Origin: Polyangium sp. 15x6
Lineage (GTDB): Bacteria > Myxococcota_A > Polyangia > Polyangiales > Polyangiaceae
Assembly: GCF_029960785.1 (NCBI RefSeq)
Contig: NZ_JASBQE010000039.1
Span: 42,487 to 106,486 of the forward strand
Length of the DNA: 64,000 bases
Reading direction: 5' to 3'
Positions 25,898 through 34,171 of the stretch are shown here, in pieces (positions within the stretch are counted from its first letter, which is position 1; every line of letters begins with the position of its first letter). The notes under the pieces are model-generated. The model saw only the letters and a list, made by a program, of their open reading frames with translations, was not told the origin of the DNA and ran no database searches. The position numbers and the translations under genes are program-made.

Positions 25898-26260
25898 TCA
25901 GCTCTTCTTCTTGCGCGGGTCCGGGTACTGCGGGTGCTCGTTGTAGAAGGCGTCGAGGCTCTCGCGCGTGATCTCGGCCTCGATGTCGCCCTCGCGCCGG
26001 ATCTTCGCCTGGCAGCCGAGCCGCGAGTTCAGCCGCACGTCGAAGGCCTTGTCGAGGATGTCCTCCTCGTCCTCCTCGGCCTCCGAGAGCAGCTCCTTGC
26101 CGCGCAAAACGTAGACGTGGCACGTCGAGCACGCGCACACGCCGCCACACGCCGAGCCCTCGGGCGCCTCGACCTTGCGCGCCGCTTCGAGGAGCGAAGT
26201 CCCGATCGGTACCTCGACGTCGTACGTCGACCCGTGCGCCAGAAACCGTACCTTTGCCAT
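25898..26260 (-). CDS. fdx: 2Fe-2S ferredoxin of the isc operon
   Basis: A 120-residue adrenodoxin-type ferredoxin that supplies electrons for Fe-S cluster assembly on IscU. The cluster ligands are Cys38, Cys44 and Cys47 (C-x5-C-x2-C in ACGGVCACSTCHV) and a fourth Cys in LGCQAK. The acidic EAEEDEEDILD helix between ligands is typical of ISC ferredoxins. It overlaps the hscA stop by one base-sharing ATGA (26257-26262 region), so it is the last gene of the operon and translationally coupled to the chaperone. Confidence 0.95.
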   Translation of the reverse strand: MAKVRFLAHGSTYDVEVPIGTSLLEAARKVEAPEGSACGGVCACSTCHVYVLRGKELLSEAEEDEEDILDKAFDVRLNSRLGCQAKIRREGDIEAEITRESLDAFYNEHPQYPDPRKKKS

Positions 26261-28218
26261 CAGCTCCCCGTCCCGGAGGCGTCGCCTTCCGGTGCGTTAT
26301 GCCCCGCATGCTCGGCGAGGTGGGCCTCGACGCCCCTCGCCTGCGCCACGGTGCTCTCGATCGCCGCCACATCCTTGCCCGCGATCGCGCGGGCGATCGC
26401 GCGATCCATGCGCCTGCCGGCCCAGCCGTGCGTGACCTCGTCGAGGACCTCGGTGCGGCCGCGAATGATCGCCGCGCGCGTGCCGCGGATGGCCTCTTCG
26501 AGCCCGGCGAGGGCCTCGTCGATGCGCGCGCGCTCCTCGTCGCCTTCGAGCAGATCGGCGTCGGCGACGAGGGCCTTTCGCGTGGCGAGCACGACCCGCT
26601 CGGCCTCGACGCGCGCCTCGATGAGCTGACGTTTTTCGAGGTCCTCTTCGCCGTGATCGAGCGCGGCCATGAGCATCGCCTCGACCTCTTCGTCCGTGAG
26701 GCCGTAACTCGGTTTGACCTCCACCTTTTGCTCGACGCCGGTCGTGAGCTCCTTCGCGGTCACGCTGAGCAGGCCGTCCGCGTCCACGCGGAACGTGACT
26801 TCGAGCCGCGCGAGGCCCGCGGGCATGGGCGGGATTCCTTTGAGGACAAAGCGAGCGAGGGAGCGGCCGTCGACCGCGAGCTCGCGCTCGCCCTGGACGA
26901 TGTGCAGGTCGAAGCCGGTCTGGTTGTCCGCGTACGTGGTGAAGGTTTGTCGCGCGCCAGCCGGGATCGTGGTGTTGCGCGGGAGGATCTTCTCGACCAC
27001 GCCGCCCATGGTCTCGAGGCCGAGCGAGAGCGGCAGGACGTCGAGCAGGAGGACCTCGTCGGCGCGTTCTTTCGAGCCGGCGAGGATGTCGGCCTGGATC
27101 GCGGCGCCGAGCGCGACGACTTCCTCGGGATCGAGGTCGCAGAGCGGCAGCTTGCCGAAGAGTTTTTCCACGTACTGCCGCACGTACGGCACGCGGGTCG
27201 AGCCGCCGACGAGGATGACGCCGTCGAGCTCTTCAGCGGTGATGCCCGCGTCGCGGATCGCGCGACGGCAAGCGACGCCCGTGCGCTCGACGATGGGCTT
27301 GATCATCGCCTCGAACTCGTCACGTGTGAACGCGATGGGAATTTGCTTGCCGTCGCCGACGGGGATGTCGACCTCCACGCGCTCGGCATTGGTGAGCCCG
27401 TGCTTGATCTTGCGAGCGGTATCGAGGGCAAACCGCACGAGCTCGCGCGGTCGCTGCTCACCCACCTCGAGCTTCTCGAGGATCTTCTCGGCCAGCGCGC
27501 GATCCATGTCGTCGCCGCCGAGCGCGCTGTCGCCGCCGGTCGAGCGCACCTGGAACACGCCGTCGTCGAGCAGGAGGATCGTCACGTCGAACGTGCCGCC
27601 GCCGAGGTCGTAGACGGCGAAGAGGCCGTTCTTCTGCTTTTCGAGCCCGTACGCGAGCGCCGCGGCCGTCGGCTCGTTGAGGAGCCGCAGCACGTCGAGG
27701 CCCGCGAGCTTGCCCGCGTCCTTCGTCGCCTGCCGCTGCGCGTCGTCGAAGTACGCAGGCACGGTGATCACCGCGCCGCCGACGGAGCGCAGCTCGTCCT
27801 CGGCGAGCGAACGGAGGACCTTGAGGACCTCGGCCGAGACCTCGACAGGCGTCACGGAGCGATCGCGGACCTTGAACCGCACGCTCTTCGCCTCCTCGGG
27901 CGTCTTCGGCTCGGCGAACTCGTACGGGCCGAGGCGGCGCGTCTCGGGATCGTCGGCTCCGCGCCCCATGAAGCGCTTCACGCTGACGATGGTCTCGCGT
28001 GGAAAGTCGACCGCGAGGCGCTGCGCGTCGGCTCCGACGATCACGCGGCCGCGCGGATCGTAGTGCACGACCGAAGGGACGAGCTTCTCCGCGTTGCAGT
28101 CGGTGATGACGACGGGCTTGCCGTCACGGACACGCGCGACGAGCGAGTTCGTGGTGCCGAGGTCGATGCCGATCGGCCTCGGGGCTGCCTTGGGGTCGAA
28201 GATTTCGAGTAGAGCCAT
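26260..28218 (-). CDS. hscA: Hsp70-type chaperone HscA for Fe-S cluster transfer
   Basis: A 652-residue Hsp70-family chaperone. The nucleotide-binding domain opens with MALLEIFDP then [14 protein letters not shown] and has [17 protein letters not shown] and [12 protein letters not shown]; the substrate domain starts near residue 385 ([13 protein letters not shown]). The start MALLEIF matches HscA proteins; the 10-residue longer reading from 28248 is unlikely. HscA recognises the LPPVK motif of IscU, which is present here, and works with HscB to release the cluster. It lies between hscB and fdx, the standard operon position. Confidence 0.95.
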   Translation of the reverse strand: MALLEIFDPKAAPRPIGIDLGTTNSLVARVRDGKPVVITDCNAEKLVPSVVHYDPRGRVIVGADAQRLAVDFPRETIVSVKRFMGRGADDPETRRLGPYEFAEPKTPEEAKSVRFKVRDRSVTPVEVSAEVLKVLRSLAEDELRSVGGAVITVPAYFDDAQRQATKDAGKLAGLDVLRLLNEPTAAALAYGLEKQKNGLFAVYDLGGGTFDVTILLLDDGVFQVRSTGGDSALGGDDMDRALAEKILEKLEVGEQRPRELVRFALDTARKIKHGLTNAERVEVDIPVGDGKQIPIAFTRDEFEAMIKPIVERTGVACRRAIRDAGITAEELDGVILVGGSTRVPYVRQYVEKLFGKLPLCDLDPEEVVALGAAIQADILAGSKERADEVLLLDVLPLSLGLETMGGVVEKILPRNTTIPAGARQTFTTYADNQTGFDLHIVQGERELAVDGRSLARFVLKGIPPMPAGLARLEVTFRVDADGLLSVTAKELTTGVEQKVEVKPSYGLTDEEVEAMLMAALDHGEEDLEKRQLIEARVEAERVVLATRKALVADADLLEGDEERARIDEALAGLEEAIRGTRAAIIRGRTEVLDEVTHGWAGRRMDRAIARAIAGKDVAAIESTVAQARGVEAHLAEHAGHNAPEGDASGTGS

Positions 28219-28263
28219 GGGGGTTCCGGTAGCCCCCATCGTTTCCATGAGGGCCTTTCAGGA

Positions 28264-28794
28264 TCAGGAAGAGAGCTCTTCCTCGATCGCGCTCGCCTCG
28301 TCGAGGAAGCGCCGAAGATAACGGAGCTCGCCGAGCTCGGGCAGGACGGCCGCGAGCTTCGTCGAATCCGGATCGGAAACTGCAAACTGGCGGCCCATCG
28401 ATGCGAGCACCTCGCGCTCACGCAAGCGGATCGCATCCGCGAGCGCATGGACGGCCGCGAGGTCCTTCCGCCGCCGCGCATCGCCGAGTTCTTCGCGCCG
28501 CTCCATCATCTCCATCAGGAGATCGGGCGACGGCTTGGGCTCGGCGGTCTCCCCGACGGGCACGCCGGCGCGACGAAGGAGCGCCTCGGCGCGGCGGATC
28601 GGGTCCTTCAGCACGCGGAAGGCGTCGTTCACTTCGATCGCGCGCGACAAGGACAAACGCCGCTCCGCCGCGGGCGCGCCCGCGTAGCGGTCGGGGTGGA
28701 GCGCGCGCGAGAGGTCACGATGCCGGCGCGCGAGGTCGTCCGGATCGAGGTCGAAGCGGGCCTCGACGCCCAGCGTCTGGAAGGGATCGATCAT
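28264..28794 (-). CDS. hscB: J-domain co-chaperone HscB
   Basis: A 176-residue HscB. The J domain at residues 2-75 starts with DPFQTLGVEARFDLD and contains the HPD motif at 33-35 (LHPDRY), followed by the C-terminal three-helix IscU-binding domain (PSPDLLMEMMERREELGDA, as in known HscB). The ATG at 28794 is the family start; the longer frame to 28881 reads into the upstream gap. HscB delivers IscU to HscA and stimulates its ATPase. Confidence 0.95.
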   Translation of the reverse strand: MIDPFQTLGVEARFDLDPDDLARRHRDLSRALHPDRYAGAPAAERRLSLSRAIEVNDAFRVLKDPIRRAEALLRRAGVPVGETAEPKPSPDLLMEMMERREELGDARRRKDLAAVHALADAIRLREREVLASMGRQFAVSDPDSTKLAAVLPELGELRYLRRFLDEASAIEEELSS

Positions 28795-28847
28795 CGTGAG
28801 AGGAGCGGTGGAATGCAGCGTCCGCGCCGCGGCGCGCGGCGCGCGGT

Positions 28848-29267
28848 TCAGCCGACGGTGAAGGAGTGGCCGCAGCCGCAACGGCTCGCTTCCTTGGGGT
28901 TCTTGAACTTGAAGCCCTGGAACATCAGGGTCTTCTCCCAGTCGAGCACCGAGCCGCCGAGGTAAAGGATGCTCTTCTTGTCGCAGTAGACGCGGACCGT
29001 GCTCTTGCCCTCTTCGGGGAACTCGAGGACGAGGTCGCCCTTGCGCGGAGCGTCGTCGTCGAACTCGATGACGTACGAGAAACCCGAGCAGCCGCCGCCC
29101 CGGATCCCGACGCGGATCGCGGCGTCGGGCGTGCCCCGCTTGGCGAGGTTCGTCCGCATCGCCTCGACCGCCGACGAGCTCACGCCGATCGTCTTCTTCG
29201 CGTCGGCCGGCGCAGGCGCCCGCTGCTCCGTCTGGTTGCCCTGCGAAACTTCGCTACTCGCGTTCAT
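28848..29267 (-). CDS. iscA: A-type iron-sulfur carrier IscA
   Basis: A 139-residue HesB/IscA protein. The three ligand cysteines are in GGGCSGFSY and the C-terminal SRCGCGHSF. The N-terminal 30 residues (NASSEVSQGNQTEQRAPAPA) are a polar extension not found in E. coli IscA. The ATG at 29267 follows a GGAG ribosome site; the longer start at 29291 is less likely. It carries Fe-S clusters from IscU to target proteins. Confidence 0.93.
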   Translation of the reverse strand: MNASSEVSQGNQTEQRAPAPADAKKTIGVSSSAVEAMRTNLAKRGTPDAAIRVGIRGGGCSGFSYVIEFDDDAPRKGDLVLEFPEEGKSTVRVYCDKKSILYLGGSVLDWEKTLMFQGFKFKNPKEASRCGCGHSFTVG

Positions 29268-29301
29268 CGTACGTTCTCCGTCCGCCGCCACGAAGGCGCC
29301 G

Positions 29302-29706
29302 TCACTGCCCCGCGAGGGCCTTCTTCGCCGCCTGCTTCGACCGGAAGTCGGCGATCGCGCTCTTGATCGCGTCCTCGGCGAGCACCGAGCAGTGGATCTT
29401 CACCGGCGGCAGGTGGAGCTCCTCCGCGATCATGCTGTTCTTGATCTGCTCGGCCTCGTCGATCGTCTTGCCCTTGAGCCACTCCGTGGCGAGCGACGAA
29501 GAGGCGATCGCCGAGCCGCAGCCGAACGTCTTGAACTTCGCGTCCTCGATGACGCCGGAGTCGCTCACCTTGATCTGGAGACGCATCACGTCGCCGCACG
29601 CGGGGGCGCCGACGAGCCCCGTGCCGACGTGTTCGTCGTTCTTGTCGAGCGTGCCCACGTTGCGCGGGTTCTCGTAGTGCTCGATCACTTTCTCGCTGTA
29701 TGCCAT
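29302..29706 (-). CDS. iscU: Iron-sulfur scaffold protein IscU
   Basis: A 134-residue scaffold on which IscS and ferredoxin assemble the 2Fe-2S cluster. The three conserved cysteines are Cys37 (GAPACGD), Cys63 (FGCGSA) and Cys106 (IHCSVLA), with Asp39 after the first. The HscA recognition motif LPPVK is intact at residues 99-103. It lies between iscS (24 bases away) and iscA (34 bases). Confidence 0.96.
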   Translation of the reverse strand: MAYSEKVIEHYENPRNVGTLDKNDEHVGTGLVGAPACGDVMRLQIKVSDSGVIEDAKFKTFGCGSAIASSSLATEWLKGKTIDEAEQIKNSMIAEELHLPPVKIHCSVLAEDAIKSAIADFRSKQAAKKALAGQ

Positions 29707-29730
29707 GGCTCGAAACTCTCCTACCTCAAA

Positions 29731-30954
29731 TCAATGCGCGGCCCACTGCACGGAAGCGAGATCGATGCCTTCCTTGTGCATCTCGTAGAGCGGGGACATC
29801 TCGCGGAGCTTGTTTACCTTGCGGATCACGAGGTCGGCTACGTAGTCGACCTCCTCCTCGGTGGTGAATCGACCGAGGCCAAAACGAATCGACGAGTGGG
29901 CGAGGTCGTCGCCGATGCCCATCGCGTGCAGGACGTACGAGGGCTCGAGGCTCGCGCTCGTGCAAGCCGAGCCGCTCGAGACCGCCACGTCCTTGATCGC
30001 CATGATGAGGGCCTCGCCCTCGACGAACGCGAACGAGACGTTGAGGTTGCCCGGGAGCCTGTGCTCGAGCGAGCCGTTCACGATGACCTCGTCGAGCTCG
30101 CTCGTGATGCGCCGGCGGAGTTTTTCGCGAAGCGCGAGGATGCGCTCGCTCTCCGCGCGTCCCTCCTCCAGCATGATCTCCGCGGCCCTCGCAAAACCCA
30201 CGATGCCCGGCACGTTCAGCGTGCCCGAGCGCATGCCGTACTCGTGCCCGCCGCCGTCCATCTGCGCGACGAGGCGCACGCGCGGCTTCGACCGGCGCAC
30301 GTAGAGCCCGCCAACCCCTTTGGGCCCATACATCTTGTGCGCGGTGATCGAGGCGAGATCGACGTTCATCGCCTCGACGTCGAACGGCACCTTGCCCACG
30401 CCCTGCACCGCGTCCGAGTGGAAGAGGACGCCGCGAGAGCGCGTGATCTTGCCGATCTCCGCGATCGGCTGCACGGTGCCGACCTCGTTGTTCGCGAGCA
30501 TCACGGAGACGAGGATGGTCTTGTCCGTGATCGCCTTGGCGACGTCGTCGGGGCTCACGCGCCCGTCCTTGCCGACGGGCAGGTACGTCACCTCGTAGCC
30601 CTGCTTTTCCAGGCGCTTGCACGTGTCGAGCACGGCCTTGTGCTCGATCACCGTGGTGACGATGTGGTTGCCCTTCTCCTTGTAGAGCTCGGCGACGCCC
30701 TTGATCGCGAGGTTGTTGCTCTCGGTCGCGCCCGACGTGAAGACGATCTCCTTCGGGTTCGACGCGCCCACGAGCTTCGCCAGGATCTCCCGCGAGCGCG
30801 AGACCGCCTCTTCCGCCGTCCACCCGAAGACATGGCTCCGGCTGGCCGCGTTGCCGAACCGGGCGTTGAAATACGGGAGCATCGCCTCCACGACGCGCGG
30901 ATCGACCGGCGTCGTGGCGTGGTAGTCCATGTAAATCGGGATCTGGATCGACAT
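29731..30954 (-). CDS. iscS: Cysteine desulfurase IscS
   Basis: A 407-residue PLP enzyme that takes sulfur from cysteine and passes it to IscU. It begins [15 protein letters not shown]; the PLP lysine is in [14 protein letters not shown], and the mobile-loop catalytic cysteine in [17 protein letters not shown], both with the IscS-type sequence. The C-terminus lacks the extended IscU-docking [13 protein letters not shown] is present instead as the usual end. The ATG at 30954 is preferred to the longer one at 30978. It lies 27 bases after the MerR gene, so both are in one transcript. Confidence 0.96.
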   Translation of the reverse strand: MSIQIPIYMDYHATTPVDPRVVEAMLPYFNARFGNAASRSHVFGWTAEEAVSRSREILAKLVGASNPKEIVFTSGATESNNLAIKGVAELYKEKGNHIVTTVIEHKAVLDTCKRLEKQGYEVTYLPVGKDGRVSPDDVAKAITDKTILVSVMLANNEVGTVQPIAEIGKITRSRGVLFHSDAVQGVGKVPFDVEAMNVDLASITAHKMYGPKGVGGLYVRRSKPRVRLVAQMDGGGHEYGMRSGTLNVPGIVGFARAAEIMLEEGRAESERILALREKLRRRITSELDEVIVNGSLEHRLPGNLNVSFAFVEGEALIMAIKDVAVSSGSACTSASLEPSYVLHAMGIGDDLAHSSIRFGLGRFTTEEEVDYVADLVIRKVNKLREMSPLYEMHKEGIDLASVQWAAH

Positions 30955-30981
30955 CGGTTTCGTCTCTCTTCGAAGCACCCT

Positions 30982-31623
30982 CTAGCGGTCCGCGCCACCT
31001 CGGGAATGCCCGTTTCCGCCGTGAATTCCGGCCACCAGCTCAGGCTCGGCCTGCGTCCGATCGTGCACGTTGCAGTCCGTACACGCGGCCACGATCTCGT
31101 CGGGAGCACACGTGTCGCACGTGTCGAGGTAGTCGATGCTCGCCTCGAGCTCCCGCTCGAGCGAAGAGAGCCGCGCGATCTGCGCGCGCGTCTCTTCGAG
31201 TTTCTGCAGGTAGATCGATCGGACCCGCGCCATCGCCTCGGGCGCCGAGGGCGCGCTCTCCCAGAACGCGACGATCTCCTGGATCTGCGCGAGGCTGAGC
31301 CCGAGATCGTGCAGCTTGCCGATCCACCGGACCCGCGTGACCGCCGCCCGATCGTAGAGGCGATACCGGCCCTTCGATCGCGCGTGCGGCCGGAGCAAAC
31401 CGACTTCCTCGTAATGGTGAATCGCCCGCACCGTCTTGCCGACGGCACGCGCGATGTCCCCGACTTGGAGGAGGCGTTCGTGCCCGTCCCGATCGTCGTC
31501 GAGGTCCGGCGGTACGAGCCCCGCCTCGGCCCGCTGTACCCCATGCGCACGAATGCCATCCGGGAGAGGAAGGACACCTCTCTCGAATCCCCGCGCTAAA
31601 GGTAGGTGGCGAACCGGTCGCAT
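30982..31623 (-). CDS. MerR-family regulator with a four-cysteine C-terminus, in the place of IscR
   Basis: A 213-residue MerR-family DNA-binding protein. The winged helix-turn-helix begins at about residue 52 (LQVGDIARAVGKTVRAIHHY) with a RYRLYDRAAV wing, followed by a long coiled coil and a C-terminal CX2CX8CX2C cluster (Cys169, Cys172, Cys181, Cys184), which could bind a 4Fe-4S cluster or zinc. It lies at the head of the isc operon, 27 bases before iscS, where an Rrf2-type IscR usually sits, so it is likely the operon's iron-sulfur or stress sensor. The ATG at 31623 is the first good start; residues 1-45 before the HTH are an unusual extension with no clear fold. A dyad and promoter-like elements lie upstream (31649-31697). 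Confidence 0.87.
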   Translation of the reverse strand: MRPVRHLPLARGFERGVLPLPDGIRAHGVQRAEAGLVPPDLDDDRDGHERLLQVGDIARAVGKTVRAIHHYEEVGLLRPHARSKGRYRLYDRAAVTRVRWIGKLHDLGLSLAQIQEIVAFWESAPSAPEAMARVRSIYLQKLEETRAQIARLSSLERELEASIDYLDTCDTCAPDEIVAACTDCNVHDRTQAEPELVAGIHGGNGHSRGGADR

Positions 31624-31648
31624 CGGAAACTCCAACCCTCACGCACGC

Positions 31649-31697
31649 GTTAGGGTTACCTAACGGAAGGTTTAGGCGGGCCTCGGGAGGCTGTCAA
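31649..31697 (-). promoter_or_regulatory. Candidate isc/merR promoter and operator
   Basis: On the minus strand, a perfect -35 TTGACA (31692-31697) is followed after 17 bases by TAAACC (31669-31674). The spacer carries an inverted repeat GCCTC-N2-GAGGC (31680-31691), the place where MerR proteins bind. A second dyad GTTAGG-N4-CCTAAC (31649-31664) lies 26 bases upstream of the regulator start. The usual MerR spacer is 19-20 bases, so the exact -10 is uncertain. The region also separates the divergent gene at 31714. Confidence 0.5.
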
Positions 31698-31713
31698 CCG
31701 GAGCAGGACGAAA

Positions 31714-32667
31714 ATGCACGCGATCGAGCTGAAGAAGCGCGCGATTCCCGAAGCGCTCGCGCTCGGCCCCGCGCTTCTCGAGCAGGCCGCGCAGGCGCAG
31801 GCGGCGCATGTGGCGCTGAGCCTGGTCGATGGATCGGCCGTGGTGCTCGGCGCGGCGCAGCGCGCAGGCCGCGTCGTGGACCTCGCGGCGTGCGCGCGGA
31901 GAGGCGTCCCGATCTTGCGACGCGCGACGACGGGCACGGCTGCCTGGCTCGGCGGTCGCGGCCTCGTGGTGACGCTCGCGCTGCCGCACGTCGCGGCGCT
32001 CGTCGCCGACGCGACGCCGCGAACGCTGCTGAACCGGAACGTGCGCCCACTCCTCGGAGGGTTCACCCGCGCAGGGCTCATCGCGCATTACTTCGGTCGC
32101 GAATGGATCTCGCTGCGTCGTCGGCCGGCGGTGCTGCTCGGGTTCGACGTCGCGGAATCGGGCGCGGTGCTCGTGGAAGCGTTCGTCGGGTACGACGCGG
32201 CGATCGCGCTGCCGGAAGAGATCACGACGGAGAGCGAACGCGCGGTCGATCGGTTCCTCGGCAAGAAGCCCGCCTCGCTCGCCGAGCTCGCGACCGACGC
32301 ACCACTCGACCTCGAGGGTTTTGCGCACGCGCTTCTCGAAGGTTTGCGGACACGCGCCCCGTCGATGAGCGCGACGATGACGATCACATCGGAGGAGCTC
32401 GACACGCGTCCGTTCGCTCCGATCGATCGCGCGCTCGACCCCGTCCCCGATGGCCTGAACCTTCGCCCGGCCGTGCGTGTCCCGATCGGCTGGATCGAAG
32501 CCGCGATCGAGCCCGAAGGCGGGCAGCGCGCCTGGCTTGGTGGAGACGTGCTCGCGCCGCGCTGGGCGCTCGCTCGCATCGCGGCAGGGGCAGGAGCTGG
32601 CCTCGCGGAGATCCCGCTCGAAGGCGCGACGATGGCGGATCTCCTCGCCTGCCTCGATCGATCGTAG
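31714..32667 (+). CDS. Lipoate/biotin ligase-fold protein
   Basis: A 317-residue protein with the fold signature of the BPL/LplA/LipB family: RRGVPILRRATTGTAAWLGGRGLVVTLALP resembles the R-R-x-T-G-G region, then TPRTLLNRNVRPLLGGFTRAGL and VLLGFDVAESGAVLVEAFVGY. The catalytic lysine of LplA enzymes (in a K-I-x-G context) is not visible; GREWISLRRRPAV occupies the place. It is divergent from the isc operon, which is fitting because lipoate synthesis needs Fe-S enzymes, but the assignment of substrate is an inference. It may be an inactive or re-purposed homologue. Confidence 0.75.
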   Translation: MHAIELKKRAIPEALALGPALLEQAAQAQAAHVALSLVDGSAVVLGAAQRAGRVVDLAACARRGVPILRRATTGTAAWLGGRGLVVTLALPHVAALVADATPRTLLNRNVRPLLGGFTRAGLIAHYFGREWISLRRRPAVLLGFDVAESGAVLVEAFVGYDAAIALPEEITTESERAVDRFLGKKPASLAELATDAPLDLEGFAHALLEGLRTRAPSMSATMTITSEELDTRPFAPIDRALDPVPDGLNLRPAVRVPIGWIEAAIEPEGGQRAWLGGDVLAPRWALARIAAGAGAGLAEIPLEGATMADLLACLDRS

Positions 32668-32679
32668 GACCTCAAAAGA

Positions 32680-32707
32680 AAAACGCCCCGCGTGAGCAGG
32701 GCGTTTT
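32680..32707. terminator. Bidirectional intrinsic terminator
   Basis: A perfect 9-bp stem, AAAACGCCC (32680-32688) with GGGCGTTTT (32699-32707), closes a 10-base loop. It has an A-run on one side and a T-run on the other, so it reads as a rho-independent terminator in both directions. It lies between the convergent genes that end at 32667 and 32730, which is the expected position. Confidence 0.85.
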
Positions 32708-32729
32708 CCCTCGGAGCAAGCCGTTCAGC

Positions 32730-33998
32730 TCACTTGGGATCTTCGATCGGATCCGTGCCGACGACGACCGTGCCGCCGTTCGCGACCCACTCGAACCCGT
32801 CGACGAGCACCGTCGAGTCCCACGAGGTGTCGCCCGTGTCCCAGATGGCCCAGCGGAGCGTCACCTCGTCGCCGCCCTTGATCGGGGCCTGCGTCTGCAG
32901 CCACGACGTGCCGCCGGCATCGCCCCACTGGTTGAAGCCCGTGCCGGCCATCTCGCCGGAGCCGAGCGCGCAGCCGTCGCATACGTCGAAGAAGGCGATG
33001 TTGACGCTGACGGGGTTCGTGTTCTGGTCGAACGAGATGTTGCCGTTGATCGAGCCCTGCGGCGCGGGGCTCGCGAGCGCGATGAACTGATCGTTGAACG
33101 ACGAGCAAACCCACTCGGGGTACTCGAACGAGTAGAACTTGAATTTGAACTTGTAGCCCGTCGCGTTCTTCGGCGAGCGGATCGTCACCTGCAGGCCGAC
33201 GTCGTCGTTGATGTCCGTGTCGCCCGAGCAACCCGGCACGTCCTGCGGGAAGCCCGACGGCGCGATGCCGCTGCCGATCTGGCTGCAACTGATGCCGCCG
33301 CAAGCGCCGACCTGACTCGGCAGACGCGCGTAGCCCGAGGAGAGCGTGAGCAGGCGCGTGCCCTTCTGCACGTTCACGTTCGTCCCGAAGTTGCTCTGGA
33401 TACCGATGTGTCGCGAGTACGTGGCAGCGCTGCCGTTCGCGCGCACGTACTGCGCGTTGAGCACGCCCCACTTCTTCTCGTCCGGCGTGATGAACTGGCA
33501 GAGGTCGAGCGCGCGCGCGCCGTTCTGCGGATTCGAATCCTCGATCGCGATGTTGTCGTCGCACGACGCAGGCGCGACGTTGTCGACGACCATGTCGCAG
33601 TCCTCGTCCGCAGGCTTCGCCATCGGATCGTCCGGATTGGTGGCGACCTCGATCGAGCCCGGCGAGACGTTGGCGTCGCAGTCGTTGCAGTCGCCCGCCG
33701 CCTCCGAGAACCCGTCACCGTCGTCGTCGACGCTCGGATCGGTGCTGCACTGCGCTCCGCTGCCGCCGGAGCCGCTCGCGCCGGGGCCGACGAACGCGCC
33801 CACGCTGTCCTCCGACGAACCGCCGTTGCCAGCTTGCCCGGCCCCCGAGCCGCCCTTGCCGCTCGAGTCCTCACCGCCGGACCCGCCGTCGTTGTCGAAG
33901 ACGCTGCGACCGCCGGTCGCCTGGCAACCCGCGGAGCCTGCCGCAGCGACGCCCAGAACTGCGGCGAGACCGAACAGAACGAGATGGCTACGCTTCAT
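32730..33998 (-). CDS. MopE-like lipoprotein with a choice-of-anchor L domain (first paralogue)
   Basis: A 422-residue outer-surface lipoprotein. The signal peptide ends in a lipobox-like GSAGC (Cys25), followed by a Gly/Ser-rich linker, a DDDGDGFSEAAGDCNDCD metal-binding motif (calcium or copper, as in MopE-type repeats) at about residues 90-107, and a long C-terminal choice-of-anchor L domain with VNIAFFDVCDGC and VLVDGFEWVANGG. The second gene on the same strand encodes a paralogue in the same order, so the pair arose by duplication. Likely a cell-surface or predation-related protein; that role is inferred. Confidence 0.85.
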   Translation of the reverse strand: MKRSHLVLFGLAAVLGVAAAGSAGCQATGGRSVFDNDGGSGGEDSSGKGGSGAGQAGNGGSSEDSVGAFVGPGASGSGGSGAQCSTDPSVDDDGDGFSEAAGDCNDCDANVSPGSIEVATNPDDPMAKPADEDCDMVVDNVAPASCDDNIAIEDSNPQNGARALDLCQFITPDEKKWGVLNAQYVRANGSAATYSRHIGIQSNFGTNVNVQKGTRLLTLSSGYARLPSQVGACGGISCSQIGSGIAPSGFPQDVPGCSGDTDINDDVGLQVTIRSPKNATGYKFKFKFYSFEYPEWVCSSFNDQFIALASPAPQGSINGNISFDQNTNPVSVNIAFFDVCDGCALGSGEMAGTGFNQWGDAGGTSWLQTQAPIKGGDEVTLRWAIWDTGDTSWDSTVLVDGFEWVANGGTVVVGTDPIEDPK

Positions 33999-34171
33999 GA
34001 TCCTTCTCCATCCCCCTCGCACGGAGGACAAGCCAAGCCGGACGCGAACACAGAGCCGTACACCCCGCGCGCGGACCGCATTCGAAAGTGTACCCATGCA
34101 CGTCGGGGCGTGAAGAGAGATCGCGTCCGGAGCGACGCAGGATCAGGTCGCTCCGGGCACGTCCAGGCGCG

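Noticed and set aside
28999..31599. 866-codon open frame on the plus strand
   Set aside because: It lies antisense to iscA, iscU, iscS and the MerR gene, all clearly coding on the minus strand.
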